DNA of 64,000 nt from Mycolicibacterium psychrotolerans. GTDB lineage: Bacteria > Actinomycetota > Actinomycetes > Mycobacteriales > Mycobacteriaceae. Positions 51,774-59,479 of the stretch are shown here, in pieces. Position 1 is the first letter of the stretch, and each line of letters opens with the position of its first letter. The DNA lies in assembly GCF_010729305.1 (NCBI RefSeq), contig NZ_AP022574.1, forward strand, positions 62,001-126,000. The letters run 5' to 3'. The notes under the pieces were generated by a model. The model was not told the origin of the DNA. It saw only the letters and a list, made by a program, of their open reading frames with translations, and searched no databases. The position numbers and the translations under genes are program-made.

Positions 51774-52226
51774 TCAGTCGGCGGCTCTGCTCGCGAGCAG
51801 TGCCCGGATACTCGATGCGTTCTCCGATGCCGCGGTGGCCATCATGGCGGCATGTGCGTCGTCCGGGTCGGTGGGCGCGGGGATCACGAGCAGCAGCATC
51901 TCACCGCCCCTGGCGCCCTGCACTCCCAGCGTGCCCGCCGGATGCCGGTCATAGCCGTCGAGCCGCACCAGCTGATCGGCGAAGCGCAGTTTGGCCGGCG
52001 CGCTCAGCCACTCGGCGCGGTTGTACCGCACCCGTTCGATGTTGCCCAGTCGTACCGACAGAACGGTCAGCAGATCGGGCAGTTCGGCACTCAGGTCGTC
52101 ACTGTGGGGCCACCAGGCCCCGTCGACGAACCCTCTGGCGGGCGCCTTGCGCTTGAGGCGCAGCCGCGGCGTACTGTCGGGTCCCCGGTGGATTTCTTGG
52201 TCTTCGAAATCGGTGTGCTGTGTCAT
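51774..52226 (-). CDS. DUF5994 family protein, copy 1
   Basis: 150 residues from ATG 52226. Conserved stretch GFVDGAWWPHSDDLSAELPD, then LGNIERVRYNRAEW and LLLVIPAPTDP, as in the actinobacterial DUF5994 family, function unknown. A second member is at 52734-53219 across the cold-shock gene. Stands alone; a promoter was not identified. Confidence 0.8.
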   Translation of the reverse strand: MTQHTDFEDQEIHRGPDSTPRLRLKRKAPARGFVDGAWWPHSDDLSAELPDLLTVLSVRLGNIERVRYNRAEWLSAPAKLRFADQLVRLDGYDRHPAGTLGVQGARGGEMLLLVIPAPTDPDDAHAAMMATAASENASSIRALLASRAAD

Positions 52227-52397
52227 TGGGGTGATCCCGCCTGAGCCCGCGGGAGGACCCGAATTCGACCCGGCGACGACGCGAGCTCGAGACGTGCCGC
52301 GTGCAACATTTCTCCGGTGTCACCCCAGCATACGCCAGCTGACCGAGAATCCTTGGACAGATTGACGACTGGACAAACAACACTGCACAAATGAAAA

Positions 52398-52428
52398 GTG
52401 GGCTGGTGAGTGTGACTCACCAGCCCAC
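52398..52428 (-). terminator. Intrinsic terminator of the cold-shock gene
   Basis: Arms GTGGGCTGGTGAGT and ACTCACCAGCCCAC pair perfectly over 14 bp with a 3-base loop; read on the minus strand the hairpin is followed by TTTT, a classical Rho-independent terminator 18 bases past the csp stop. Confidence 0.9.
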
Positions 52429-52446
52429 CATCGAAGCTCGTGCCGC

Positions 52447-52650
52447 TTAGACGGCCGTCACGTTCACGGCCTGCGGGCCTTTGTTACCTTGCTCGACGTC
52501 GAACTCGACGCGCTGATTCTCCTCGAGCGAGCGGTAGCCGCCGCCGGAGATCGCGGAGTAGTGGACGAAAACGTCCTCTGCACCGCCGTCGGGGGCGATG
52601 AAGCCGAAGCCTTTGTCGCCGTTGAACCACTTCACAGTTCCCTGTGCCAT
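52447..52650 (-). CDS. Cold-shock protein (CspA family)
   Basis: 67 residues, textbook: [15 protein letters not shown] (RNP1-type), [11 protein letters not shown] (RNP2) and [15 protein letters not shown]. Binds single-stranded RNA/DNA and melts structures. A leader of about 80 bases before the next gene and a strong intrinsic terminator are visible. Confidence 0.97.
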   Translation of the reverse strand: MAQGTVKWFNGDKGFGFIAPDGGAEDVFVHYSAISGGGYRSLEENQRVEFDVEQGNKGPQAVNVTAV

Positions 52651-52733
52651 TCTTTTTCAACTTCTCTCATGGGGAAGAACGCCAGTTTTCGGCGTCCCAA
52701 CCCAACCGTATCACGTGTGGGCGCATCGTCCGA

Positions 52734-53219
52734 TCACGAACCTGCGGGCTCGCACCACTTCGCGCTCTCGGTGCGCGCGAGACCGAGGACGACACAAGCG
52801 GTTTCGTAGAGACGGCCGCTTTCTGTCTCGATCGAGGCCGGCAGACCTGCCGCCGTGCGCAACACCATCGTGCCGAGCGCCTGCGACGTCATGCTCGGCA
52901 CGACAAGCAGTTTCGCTCCCGCGTTACGCCCCACGATCGACATCAAGCGGGGCCGCCGGTGATGCTCGCCGGGCAACATCATCCGCGAGCCGGTGGCGAT
53001 CGTCTCCAGGTCCAGCTGGCCTTCCGTGGCCGACCAGTTGATCTGGATCGTCTCGATCTCCCCCAGCGCGCGATGGAGCGCACCGATCAGATCAGGGAGT
53101 TCCGCGGCGATTGCGGAGGAGTGGGGCCACCACGCCCCGTCGATGCCGCCGCCCAGTTCGGGCGCGAGCGTGACCCGAACAGGCTTCGACGCACGACGGG
53201 CGCGCGGTATGCCGTTCAC
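52734..53219 (-). CDS. DUF5994 family protein, copy 2
   Basis: 161 residues from GTG 53219, overlapping the stop of the 46-residue gene upstream (GTGA). Shares IDGAWWPHSSAIAAELPDLI and LGEIETIQINW with copy 1. Last gene of the long minus-strand operon from CsbD. Function unknown. Confidence 0.82.
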   Translation of the reverse strand: MNGIPRARRASKPVRVTLAPELGGGIDGAWWPHSSAIAAELPDLIGALHRALGEIETIQINWSATEGQLDLETIATGSRMMLPGEHHRRPRLMSIVGRNAGAKLLVVPSMTSQALGTMVLRTAAGLPASIETESGRLYETACVVLGLARTESAKWCEPAGS

Positions 53220-53356
53220 CGATGGGGCGAATCAGCAGAATGATTCTTCGACGGCAGATCGGAGAAAACGGGGGCTTGCACCGGCTCGTCCGGGGACGAG
53301 GACGGGGCTGCGACTTGCGGCGCCTGACGATGTGAAAAGAGTTCAGACGATTCCAT
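53216..53356 (-). CDS. Small Pro/Ser-rich protein
   Basis: 46 residues from ATG 53356 with AAGGACG upstream; overlaps the end of the P450 gene by 14 bases and the start of DUF5994 copy 2 by 4. Sequence MESSELFSHRQAPQVAAPSS and a polar C-terminus suggest a disordered peptide; no family known. Coupling to both neighbours makes it credible. Confidence 0.5.
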   Translation of the reverse strand: MESSELFSHRQAPQVAAPSSSPDEPVQAPVFSDLPSKNHSADSPHR

Positions 53357-54758
53357 GAGCACGTCCTTGTGTGTTGGGAGAGTCCCCGCGGATAGGTGGG
53401 AGCGAATCGATCGCATCGCCGGCGGGACAACCCTGCGTCCCACGATACACCCCGGTACTGCCCACGGGCACCGCGCATCGGGTCCGCACCCGGATCCGCG
53501 CACCCCGGTGCGGCACGAAGATCACGTGCCGCAGCCGTCGGCGCTCGCCGCGCGACGACGTCGTCTCGAGCTCGACGCGGCGCAGGATCTCCCCCAGCAC
53601 GACCCGGAACTCGACCATGGCGAAGGTCGCGCCCAGGCAGCGGCGGTTGCCGCCGCCGAAGGGCAAGTACGTCGACGGGCTCGACGTCGCCCCCAGCATG
53701 CGCCGCGGGTCGAACCGGTGTGGCTGCGGATAGTGCTGCGGATCGGCGTGCACCCACACCATGCCCGGCACCACCATCACACCGGCGGGCAGCAGACAAC
53801 CCGCCAGCTCGACGGGCTCGGTGAGCACCCGACCGACGTCGAACACCACCGGCCTGATCCGCAGGGTCTCCCTGGCCACGGCGTCGAGATAGTCGTCGTC
53901 GCCGTCGCGCGCCGCCCGGACCGCCGCCGCCAGCACCGCCGGGGTCCGGGTCAGCCGCTCCAACGCCCAGGACAGGGCCGTCGCCGTGGTGTCGTGACCG
54001 GCGGCCAGCAGCGTGATCAGTTGATCGCGCAGCTCCTGGTCGGACATTCCGCCGGCGCGCACCAGCATCGCCAGCGCATCGGAGCGCTCGGCCAGCGCGG
54101 GGTCGGCGCGGTGGTCGGCGATCTCGGCATAGAGCAGCCGGTCGGCCTCGGCGATCGCCTCGCGCATCCGCCGCCACGGCCGCCGGCGCAGCAGATCCGG
54201 GTTGGCGATCGCCATGGACTGCCACGGGCCGAGGTTGAGCACGCGCGGCATCACCGTCCGCAGTGCGGCCAGCCGGGCCGGGTCGGACGCGCCGATGACG
54301 GTGCGCAGGATGACCTCGAGGGTGATCTCCGACATCCGCGGCGCGACCGGAAACGTCCGGCCGACCGGCCAGGTCGCGATGTCGGCGGCAGCGATCTGCG
54401 CGATCAGCGGCGCCTGCGCGGCGACAGCATCGCGGGCGAACGGCGCGAGCATCAGCCTGCGCCGCTCGCGATGGGTGTCCTCGTCGACAACCAGGACCGA
54501 GGACTCGCCGAGCAGTCCGGTGAGAATCGAATTCGCTTCTCCGGCATGGAAAGTACGGGAATCGCCGGCGAACACGGTCTTGATGTCGGTGGGGTCGGTC
54601 AGGTAGACCATGGTGCCCATGGTCGCCACCCGCAGCGTGAACGACGGACCGTAGCGGCGCCGGCACGCCGCGATGAAGCGCGGACCGCAGGTGAACATCA
54701 ACCCCGCCTGGACGATCCGCGGCAGCCGCGGCCCCGGCGGCAACGACGTCGTCGCCAT
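53343..54758 (-). CDS. Cytochrome P450
   Basis: 471 residues from ATG 54758. Oxygen-binding I helix AGHDTTATALSWALE (about 245-260), ExxR as ETLR (about 305), heme ligand FGGGNRRCLGATF (cysteine about 385). C-terminus carries a 40-residue extension. Substrate not predictable. Redox partners (ferredoxin, reductase) are not seen. It lies in a stress-type operon, unusual for a catabolic P450. Confidence 0.93.
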   Translation of the reverse strand: MATTSLPPGPRLPRIVQAGLMFTCGPRFIAACRRRYGPSFTLRVATMGTMVYLTDPTDIKTVFAGDSRTFHAGEANSILTGLLGESSVLVVDEDTHRERRRLMLAPFARDAVAAQAPLIAQIAAADIATWPVGRTFPVAPRMSEITLEVILRTVIGASDPARLAALRTVMPRVLNLGPWQSMAIANPDLLRRRPWRRMREAIAEADRLLYAEIADHRADPALAERSDALAMLVRAGGMSDQELRDQLITLLAAGHDTTATALSWALERLTRTPAVLAAAVRAARDGDDDYLDAVARETLRIRPVVFDVGRVLTEPVELAGCLLPAGVMVVPGMVWVHADPQHYPQPHRFDPRRMLGATSSPSTYLPFGGGNRRCLGATFAMVEFRVVLGEILRRVELETTSSRGERRRLRHVIFVPHRGARIRVRTRCAVPVGSTGVYRGTQGCPAGDAIDSLPPIRGDSPNTQGRAHGIV

Positions 54759-54795
54759 CACCCCAGCCTACGAGGGTCGGCAAGATCTCACTGTC

Positions 54796-55044
54796 TCAGC
54801 TGAACGCGCCCCACAACTGGATGACGAGCACCACGGCCACGGCGGCAAAAATCGCCACGAAGAGCACGACCGCGACGACGCCGACCGCGGTCCTGGGATT
54901 CAGGTTGCGACCAGCGGTCAGATCGGCATTCTTACTGGCGGAGGTCTGCGCCGATTGAGGCGAGATCTCCCCCGGGGGGACACCCCCAGCGCGCTCCTCG
55001 CTGGGGGTGTCCATGGGGTCGGGATCCGGGGGCAGCGCGGTCAT
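54796..55044 (-). CDS. Small single-pass membrane protein
   Basis: 82 residues; ATG 55044 overlaps the stop of the coiled-coil gene by 4 bases. Pro-rich N-terminus, then VGVVAVVLFVAIFAAVAVVLVIQLW as one membrane segment. DNA for residues about 11-22 contains a perfect 14-bp inverted repeat. No family identified. Confidence 0.65.
   Translation of the reverse strand: MTALPPDPDPMDTPSEERAGGVPPGEISPQSAQTSASKNADLTAGRNLNPRTAVGVVAVVLFVAIFAAVAVVLVIQLWGAFS
54978..55012. repeat. 14-bp perfect inverted repeat inside a coding region
   Basis: Arms GGACACCCCCAGCG and CGCTGGGGGTGTCC with a 7-base loop, within codons about 11-22 of the small membrane protein. The stem would lie close to its start in the mRNA and could slow translation. 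Confidence 0.7.
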
Positions 55045-55709
55045 GAGGAGTCGGCTTGCCGCTTGTCCTTCTCGCTGTCGCTCAGGTCCTCGATCCGGTC
55101 GGCGTGCGCGCGCACACTGGTCGCCGCCCGTCGTTTGTCCGCGGCGTCGTCGAGTTGCTCCTCCGCCACGTCGGTCACCGCCTTCTCCGCAGCCTTGCTG
55201 CGGTTCTGGGCGCTGCGCTTGGCCTTCTCCGCCGCCGCCACGCTCTGCTCGGCCGACTCGGCGATGTCCTGCTTCGCCGCTGCGCTTCGTTGCGCCGCCT
55301 TTTGCGCCGCCTCCTGCTTGCCGCGCTCAGCCTCTTCGCGCGCCTCGGTGACACGCTCCTGCGCCGACTGGCGCGCCTTCTGCGGTGTGCTGGCAGCCTT
55401 TTCGCGCTGGGCGGCCAGCTGGTCCTCGGCCTGTGCCTTCTTCTGCTCCGCCATCTCGTCGAGGCGCATCGCTTCACCCAGCGCGGCCGCGCGCTGAATG
55501 CGGGTGATACCGCTCTCCTCGAGTTCGCTGTCGCGCAGCGCGCTCCCGGCCGCGGCGTCGAGCGCGCCGAGTGCACGCTCGTACATCAGCCGGCCGGGCG
55601 CCTCCTGGTCCATCCGCGCCACCACGCGGTCCTCGACCAGTTGCAGTGGCGTTCGGGCGATCCGGTACTGCAACCGCAGGATCGCAAAGGGAACGTCGGT
55701 GATTCTCAT
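55041..55709 (-). CDS. Coiled-coil protein of unknown function
   Basis: 222 residues from ATG 55709 with AGGAG 8 bases upstream. N-terminal FAILRLQYRIARTPLQLVED, then a helical region rich in Ala, Glu, Lys and Gln from about 90 to 215 (AEQKKAQAEDQLAAQREKAA, AQKAAQRSAAAKQD). It is strikingly similar in style to the preceding Ala/Glu-rich CsbD-type protein. Probably structural, possibly binding membrane or DNA; no enzyme motif. Confidence 0.7.
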   Translation of the reverse strand: MRITDVPFAILRLQYRIARTPLQLVEDRVVARMDQEAPGRLMYERALGALDAAAGSALRDSELEESGITRIQRAAALGEAMRLDEMAEQKKAQAEDQLAAQREKAASTPQKARQSAQERVTEAREEAERGKQEAAQKAAQRSAAAKQDIAESAEQSVAAAEKAKRSAQNRSKAAEKAVTDVAEEQLDDAADKRRAATSVRAHADRIEDLSDSEKDKRQADSS

Positions 55710-55728
55710 CGAAAACTCCTGTGTCGCG

Positions 55729-56277
55729 TCAGGGCAGGTTGGGGTCGGCGCCTTCGGCGCGGCGCCGCAGACGGTCGGCTTCGGCTTGGGCCTGCGCGGC
55801 TTCGTCGACGTCCTCGCTGTAGTCCTGGAGGGCTCCGTCGTACTCGGCCTGCGCCGACGCCACCTGCTGGCGCTCGTCGGCGTGCGCGCGCAGCGCCTCG
55901 CTCTGCACCTCGGCTTCGAACTGTGTCTGGGCCCGGGCGGCGTCACGCCGCGCGGCCTGCTCGGCGGCGCTCTCCTGCGCCGCCTGCTCCGTACGCACGG
56001 ACGTCTTCGCGGCCGCAGCGCGGACCTCGGCAGCCGAGCGCTCCTGGGCCCCTTCCTGCCGAGCCTCCCTGGCCACCTCTTGGGCCTGCGAGGCTTCTGC
56101 GTCCGCCTCCGCGTCGACGCGGCTCGCGTCACGGCGTTCCCTCGCCTGGGTCTGATCGAGCTGACCTTCAGCGGTCAGCGCATCGTTACCTGTCACAGCA
56201 CCCGCTACTTCTTTGGCCTTCCCTTTGACGGAATCCACGAAGCTCTTGCGGGTCTGGGCAGCGTTGTCGTCGGTCAT
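55729..56277 (-). CDS. CsbD-like stress protein with long helical tail
   Basis: 182 residues from ATG 56277. The first 50 residues match the CsbD family (DSVKGKAKEVAGAVTGNDAL, EGQLDQ), a general-stress protein group, followed by a highly charged Ala/Glu/Arg helix. First gene of a minus-strand operon; a SigF-like promoter lies 23 bases upstream. Confidence 0.8.
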   Translation of the reverse strand: MTDDNAAQTRKSFVDSVKGKAKEVAGAVTGNDALTAEGQLDQTQARERRDASRVDAEADAEASQAQEVAREARQEGAQERSAAEVRAAAAKTSVRTEQAAQESAAEQAARRDAARAQTQFEAEVQSEALRAHADERQQVASAQAEYDGALQDYSEDVDEAAQAQAEADRLRRRAEGADPNLP

Positions 56278-56299
56278 CTGGCCTCCTTCGCGGGGAGGC

Positions 56300-56324
56300 T
56301 TACCCCTGCTGGTCAGATCTACAC
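56300..56324 (-). promoter_or_regulatory. SigF-like promoter for the CsbD operon
   Basis: On the minus strand GTGT (56324-56321), 15 bases, GGGTAA (56305-56300). Mycobacterial SigF promoters read GTTT-N15-17-GGGTAT, so the -10 is 5 of 6 and spacing is right. The ATG lies 23 bases away. Confidence 0.5.
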
Positions 56325-56339
56325 GCCAGAGAAAGGGTC

Positions 56340-58112
56340 TTATTTTGCGGCGCCGTTGATTGCCGGCTGGTCGATCATGCCGCGCTCCACGCCCCAGATC
56401 GTGGCGATGGCCCGGTACTCGCCGCTGTCCATCAGGTGCTCGAGCGCAGTGCGCAGCGGCTCCGCCAGCCCTGACCCCTTCTGCACCGGCCAGCCGTACG
56501 GTGCGGAGTCGAACACGTCCCCGGCGGGGACCAGTTCCCCGCGGCTCAGTTTGATGGCGAAGCCCGTCACCGGCGAGTCCGCCGACATCGCGTCGACCTC
56601 ACCTTTGAGCAGCGCCGTGGTGACCTCGTCCTGGCTCTTGAACACGACGATGTCGATCGGCGCCATCCCGGCCGCGGTGCACTGGTCACTCTTGCCTGGC
56701 AGCTCTTCGGTCTCCTGCAAAGTCCCCTGTGCGACACCGATTTTGAGGCCGCACGCTGATGCAGGCCCGAGCGCGGTGCCCGGCCGGCGAGCCCACTGCG
56801 TCCCCGCCTTGAAGTAGGTGACGAAGTCGACGAGCTCTTCGCGTTCTGTCGTGTCGGTGACCGACGACGTCCCGATGTCGAACGTGCCGTCCACCACCGC
56901 GGGCAGGATCGCGTCGAACGGGGTGTCCCGGAAGTCCGGCACCAGGCCGAGCACGCGGGCCACGGCCGTGATCAGCTCCACGTCGAAGCCGACGAGCTGA
57001 CCGTCGGCGTTCTTGAACTCCATCGGCGCGTACGGGACGTTCACCCCGATGACCAGCCGACCGGTCTCGCGGACGTCGGCGGGCACCGTCGCCGCGATCG
57101 ACGCCACGGCGCCGTCGGGCAGGTTCTCGTCCGCGCCGGTGCCGTCGCGCCACGGCGCCCATGCCCACAATCCGGCCGCGGCAGCGGCGAGCACCACCAC
57201 GCCGGCCGCTGCCGCCAGGGCCTTGAGGGGAACCCGGCGGCTCTGCCGGGCCGCGTGCCGAGAGCCATGCCGGGGGCCACCGACGGCCCGGCGCACCGGG
57301 GCGCTGAGCGCGCGCCGTGCGGCGACAGCCAGTTCGCCGGCGGTCTGGAAGCGCTTCTCGGGCTTCTTGGCCATGCCCCTGGCGATGACCTCGTCGAACG
57401 CGGCGAGCCGGGGATCGGTATCCGACGGCCGCGGCAGCGGCGACACCATGTGGCCGGCGATCTGCTGTTCGAGACTGTCGGCTGGGTAAGGCCGTGAGCC
57501 GGTGAGACATTCGTAGAGCACACAGGTGAGCGCGTAGATGTCCGAGCGCCGGTCGACCTCGCCGCCCTCGAACCGTTCGGGCGCCATGTAGGCCAACGTG
57601 CCCAGTGTGCTGCCCGCGGTGGTCAACCCCTGCTCACCCGCAGTGCGGGCCAGACCGAAGTCGATCAGATAAACGAAGTCGCGGCCGGTGATCAGGATGT
57701 TGGACGGCTTGATGTCCCGGTGGATCAGCCCGGTCGCGTGCGCGGCATCCAGAGCGTGGGCGACCTGCTCGACGATCGTCACGGCGAAGTCGGCGCCGAG
57801 AGGCTTGTCCGCCTCCTCGAGGATCGTGCCGAGGTTGCGGCCCTCGATGAGACGCATGTCGAGATAGAGCCGGCCGTCGATCTCCCCGAAGCCGTGGATG
57901 GGGACCACGTGCGGATCGTTCAGTCCGGCAGCGGCCTGCGACTCACGGCGAAACCGCTGCTGAAACGTGACATCGGCGGCCATGTGATACGGCAGCACCT
58001 TGAGCGCGACGACGCGGTCGGTCCTGGTGTCGTAGGCGCGGTAGACCTCCCCCATGCCGCCCTGACCGATGAGCTTCTCGAGACGGTAGTGCCCGAATGG
58101 TGTCGCATTCAC
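56340..58112 (-). CDS. Receptor Ser/Thr kinase fused to a solute-binding domain
   Basis: 590 residues from ATG 58112. Kinase: IGQGGMGEVYRAY (about 15-27), ALKVLPY, HRDIKPSNILI, DFGLARTAG and MAPERFEGG. One membrane segment at about 294-316 (LAAAAGVVVLAAAAAGLWAW) is followed by a type-3 periplasmic solute-binding domain (about 350-575): LVIGVNVPYAPMEFKNADG, GFDVELITAVARVLGL, DAILPAVVDGTFDIGTSSVT and DAMSADSPVTGFAIKL, as in GlnH/HisJ amino-acid binding proteins. So an extracellular small molecule, probably an amino acid, may control kinase activity directly. A GlnX/PknG logic joined in one protein is inference. Upstream gap 58113-58704 is mostly non-coding. Confidence 0.92.
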   Translation of the reverse strand: MNATPFGHYRLEKLIGQGGMGEVYRAYDTRTDRVVALKVLPYHMAADVTFQQRFRRESQAAAGLNDPHVVPIHGFGEIDGRLYLDMRLIEGRNLGTILEEADKPLGADFAVTIVEQVAHALDAAHATGLIHRDIKPSNILITGRDFVYLIDFGLARTAGEQGLTTAGSTLGTLAYMAPERFEGGEVDRRSDIYALTCVLYECLTGSRPYPADSLEQQIAGHMVSPLPRPSDTDPRLAAFDEVIARGMAKKPEKRFQTAGELAVAARRALSAPVRRAVGGPRHGSRHAARQSRRVPLKALAAAAGVVVLAAAAAGLWAWAPWRDGTGADENLPDGAVASIAATVPADVRETGRLVIGVNVPYAPMEFKNADGQLVGFDVELITAVARVLGLVPDFRDTPFDAILPAVVDGTFDIGTSSVTDTTEREELVDFVTYFKAGTQWARRPGTALGPASACGLKIGVAQGTLQETEELPGKSDQCTAAGMAPIDIVVFKSQDEVTTALLKGEVDAMSADSPVTGFAIKLSRGELVPAGDVFDSAPYGWPVQKGSGLAEPLRTALEHLMDSGEYRAIATIWGVERGMIDQPAINGAAK

Positions 58113-58370
58113 CGGTGTTCTCCTCGGCTGCGGCCAATCGGTGTGTCGTTCGAAGCTACAACAGGTTTGCCGGGAGTGCCCGGCCGCATGTCAGTCGGCT
58201 CCCGCCACGTTGCCCGTTCACGGACATCGCGGCGCAGAACCTCTCGCGGTGGTGCGTGGGTGCTGCTTTTGTACCACGGCGCGACGACACACGGTCCGGA
58301 TGGGGAAAACGGTGGACGTGTGGTTTCGGGGCCCGCTTGCCGCGGACGACCCGGTGGCAGCGCTGCAGGA

Positions 58371-58586
58371 TCAGAGGCGATACATCTCCCGCGCCATCGC
58401 CGCGTGCTCGATCACGCGATCGCGCTGCGGCGGGTAATGCCTGCGCGCCCGCCGGTCCTCCACGGCAGCAGCGGCCGCCACGGATGCTGCGACCCGGGTG
58501 CTCGGGGCGGGTTGTAACCGTCGCAAGAGGGCGGCAAGCGCCCAGCGTGCTCGTCCGGAATGGCCGGCGTCAGCGATCGAAGCCAT
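58371..58586 (-). CDS. Possible small basic protein
   Basis: 71 residues from ATG 58586 with AGAGG 8 bases upstream, in the 592-base gap between kinase and HxlR. Arg/Ala-rich: RARWALAALLRRLQ, AASVAAAAAVEDRRARRHYP, MAREMYRL. No family; the long Ala run may just be coding noise. Confidence 0.35.
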   Translation of the reverse strand: MASIADAGHSGRARWALAALLRRLQPAPSTRVAASVAAAAAVEDRRARRHYPPQRDRVIEHAAMAREMYRL

Positions 58587-58704
58587 CTGCCTCACCTCTG
58601 TCTGTCTTCGTAGGTCTCGGCTGACCTACTCACAGTTCGGAACATAACATAAGATTTAGAAGCTGCAAATGTATTGTGAAGTAGACGACTGAAACGAGAG
58701 CTCG

Positions 58705-59394
58705 ATGGGTACGATGCAGGCCATGCCACGGAAGACGTACGGACAGTTCTGCGGCCTCGCACACGCTCTCGACGTGGTGGGCGAGCGCTGGACGCTGCTG
58801 ATCGTGCGGGAGCTCGCGTCGGGGCCCAAGAGATACTCCGAGCTGGCTGACGCGCTGACCGGCATCGGGACCAGCCTGCTGGCCAACCGGGTGCGCCAGC
58901 TCGAGTCCGACGGTGTGGTCACGCGCCGGCTCGCCCTCGACCAGCCGGGCTCAGCGGTGGTCTACGAGTTGTCCAAAGCGGGACGGGAGCTCGCGGCGGC
59001 GGTGGTCCCCCTGGCCATGTGGGGTGCCCGCCATCAGATGGGCGACGCCGACGTCCGGAACGAATCGTTTCGGGCCGAGTGGCTGCTGAGCTTCCTGGCA
59101 GCCGAGGTCCGCCGCGACGCACCGAACGATGTCGAGGCGGTGTACGAGTTCCACATCGATGACAGCGTCGCGTGCCTGCGCGTCAGCGCCGGCCGGGCGT
59201 GGGTGACGCCAGGACCCAGCGCCGACCCCGCCGATGTGACGGTCCGGGCGAGTGCCAAGACCGTCGCCGCGCTGGTCGGGCGGACACTCACCGCCCGGGA
59301 GGCGATCGCACAGGGCCGCCTCGACGTCACCGGCGGGGATGCCGCGGCGGCGGCGCTGACCGACGTCATCGAGAGGCGTCTCGCACCGCGCTGA
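58705..59394 (+). CDS. HxlR-family regulator with SCP2-like C-terminus
   Basis: 229 residues from ATG 58705; in-frame ATGs at 58714 and 58723 are alternatives. HxlR winged helix about 10-100: ALDVVGERWTLLIVRELASG, RYSELADAL, LLANRVRQLESDGVVTRR. The C-terminus (about 120-229) with VTVRASAKTVAALVGRTL resembles SCP2 sterol carrier domains, which may bind a ligand. Directly upstream of glucarate operon; AT-rich promoter region 58640-58704. Confidence 0.85.
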   Translation: MGTMQAMPRKTYGQFCGLAHALDVVGERWTLLIVRELASGPKRYSELADALTGIGTSLLANRVRQLESDGVVTRRLALDQPGSAVVYELSKAGRELAAAVVPLAMWGARHQMGDADVRNESFRAEWLLSFLAAEVRRDAPNDVEAVYEFHIDDSVACLRVSAGRAWVTPGPSADPADVTVRASAKTVAALVGRTLTAREAIAQGRLDVTGGDAAAAALTDVIERRLAPR

Positions 59395-59449
59395 GCGGTC
59401 GTGTTCGATACGATTCCTGCATCAATCGAGTGCCGATCGGTCTTGGACA

Positions 59450-59463
59450 GGCATGGATATGCC
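59450..59463 (+). promoter_or_regulatory. Short inverted repeat ahead of glucarate operon
   Basis: GGCAT-GGAT-ATGCC, arms of 5 bases perfect with a 4-base spacer, 17 bases before ATG 59480 of the dehydrogenase. Possible operator, low information. Confidence 0.25.
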
Positions 59464-59479
59464 TCCTACCGTGGACCTC

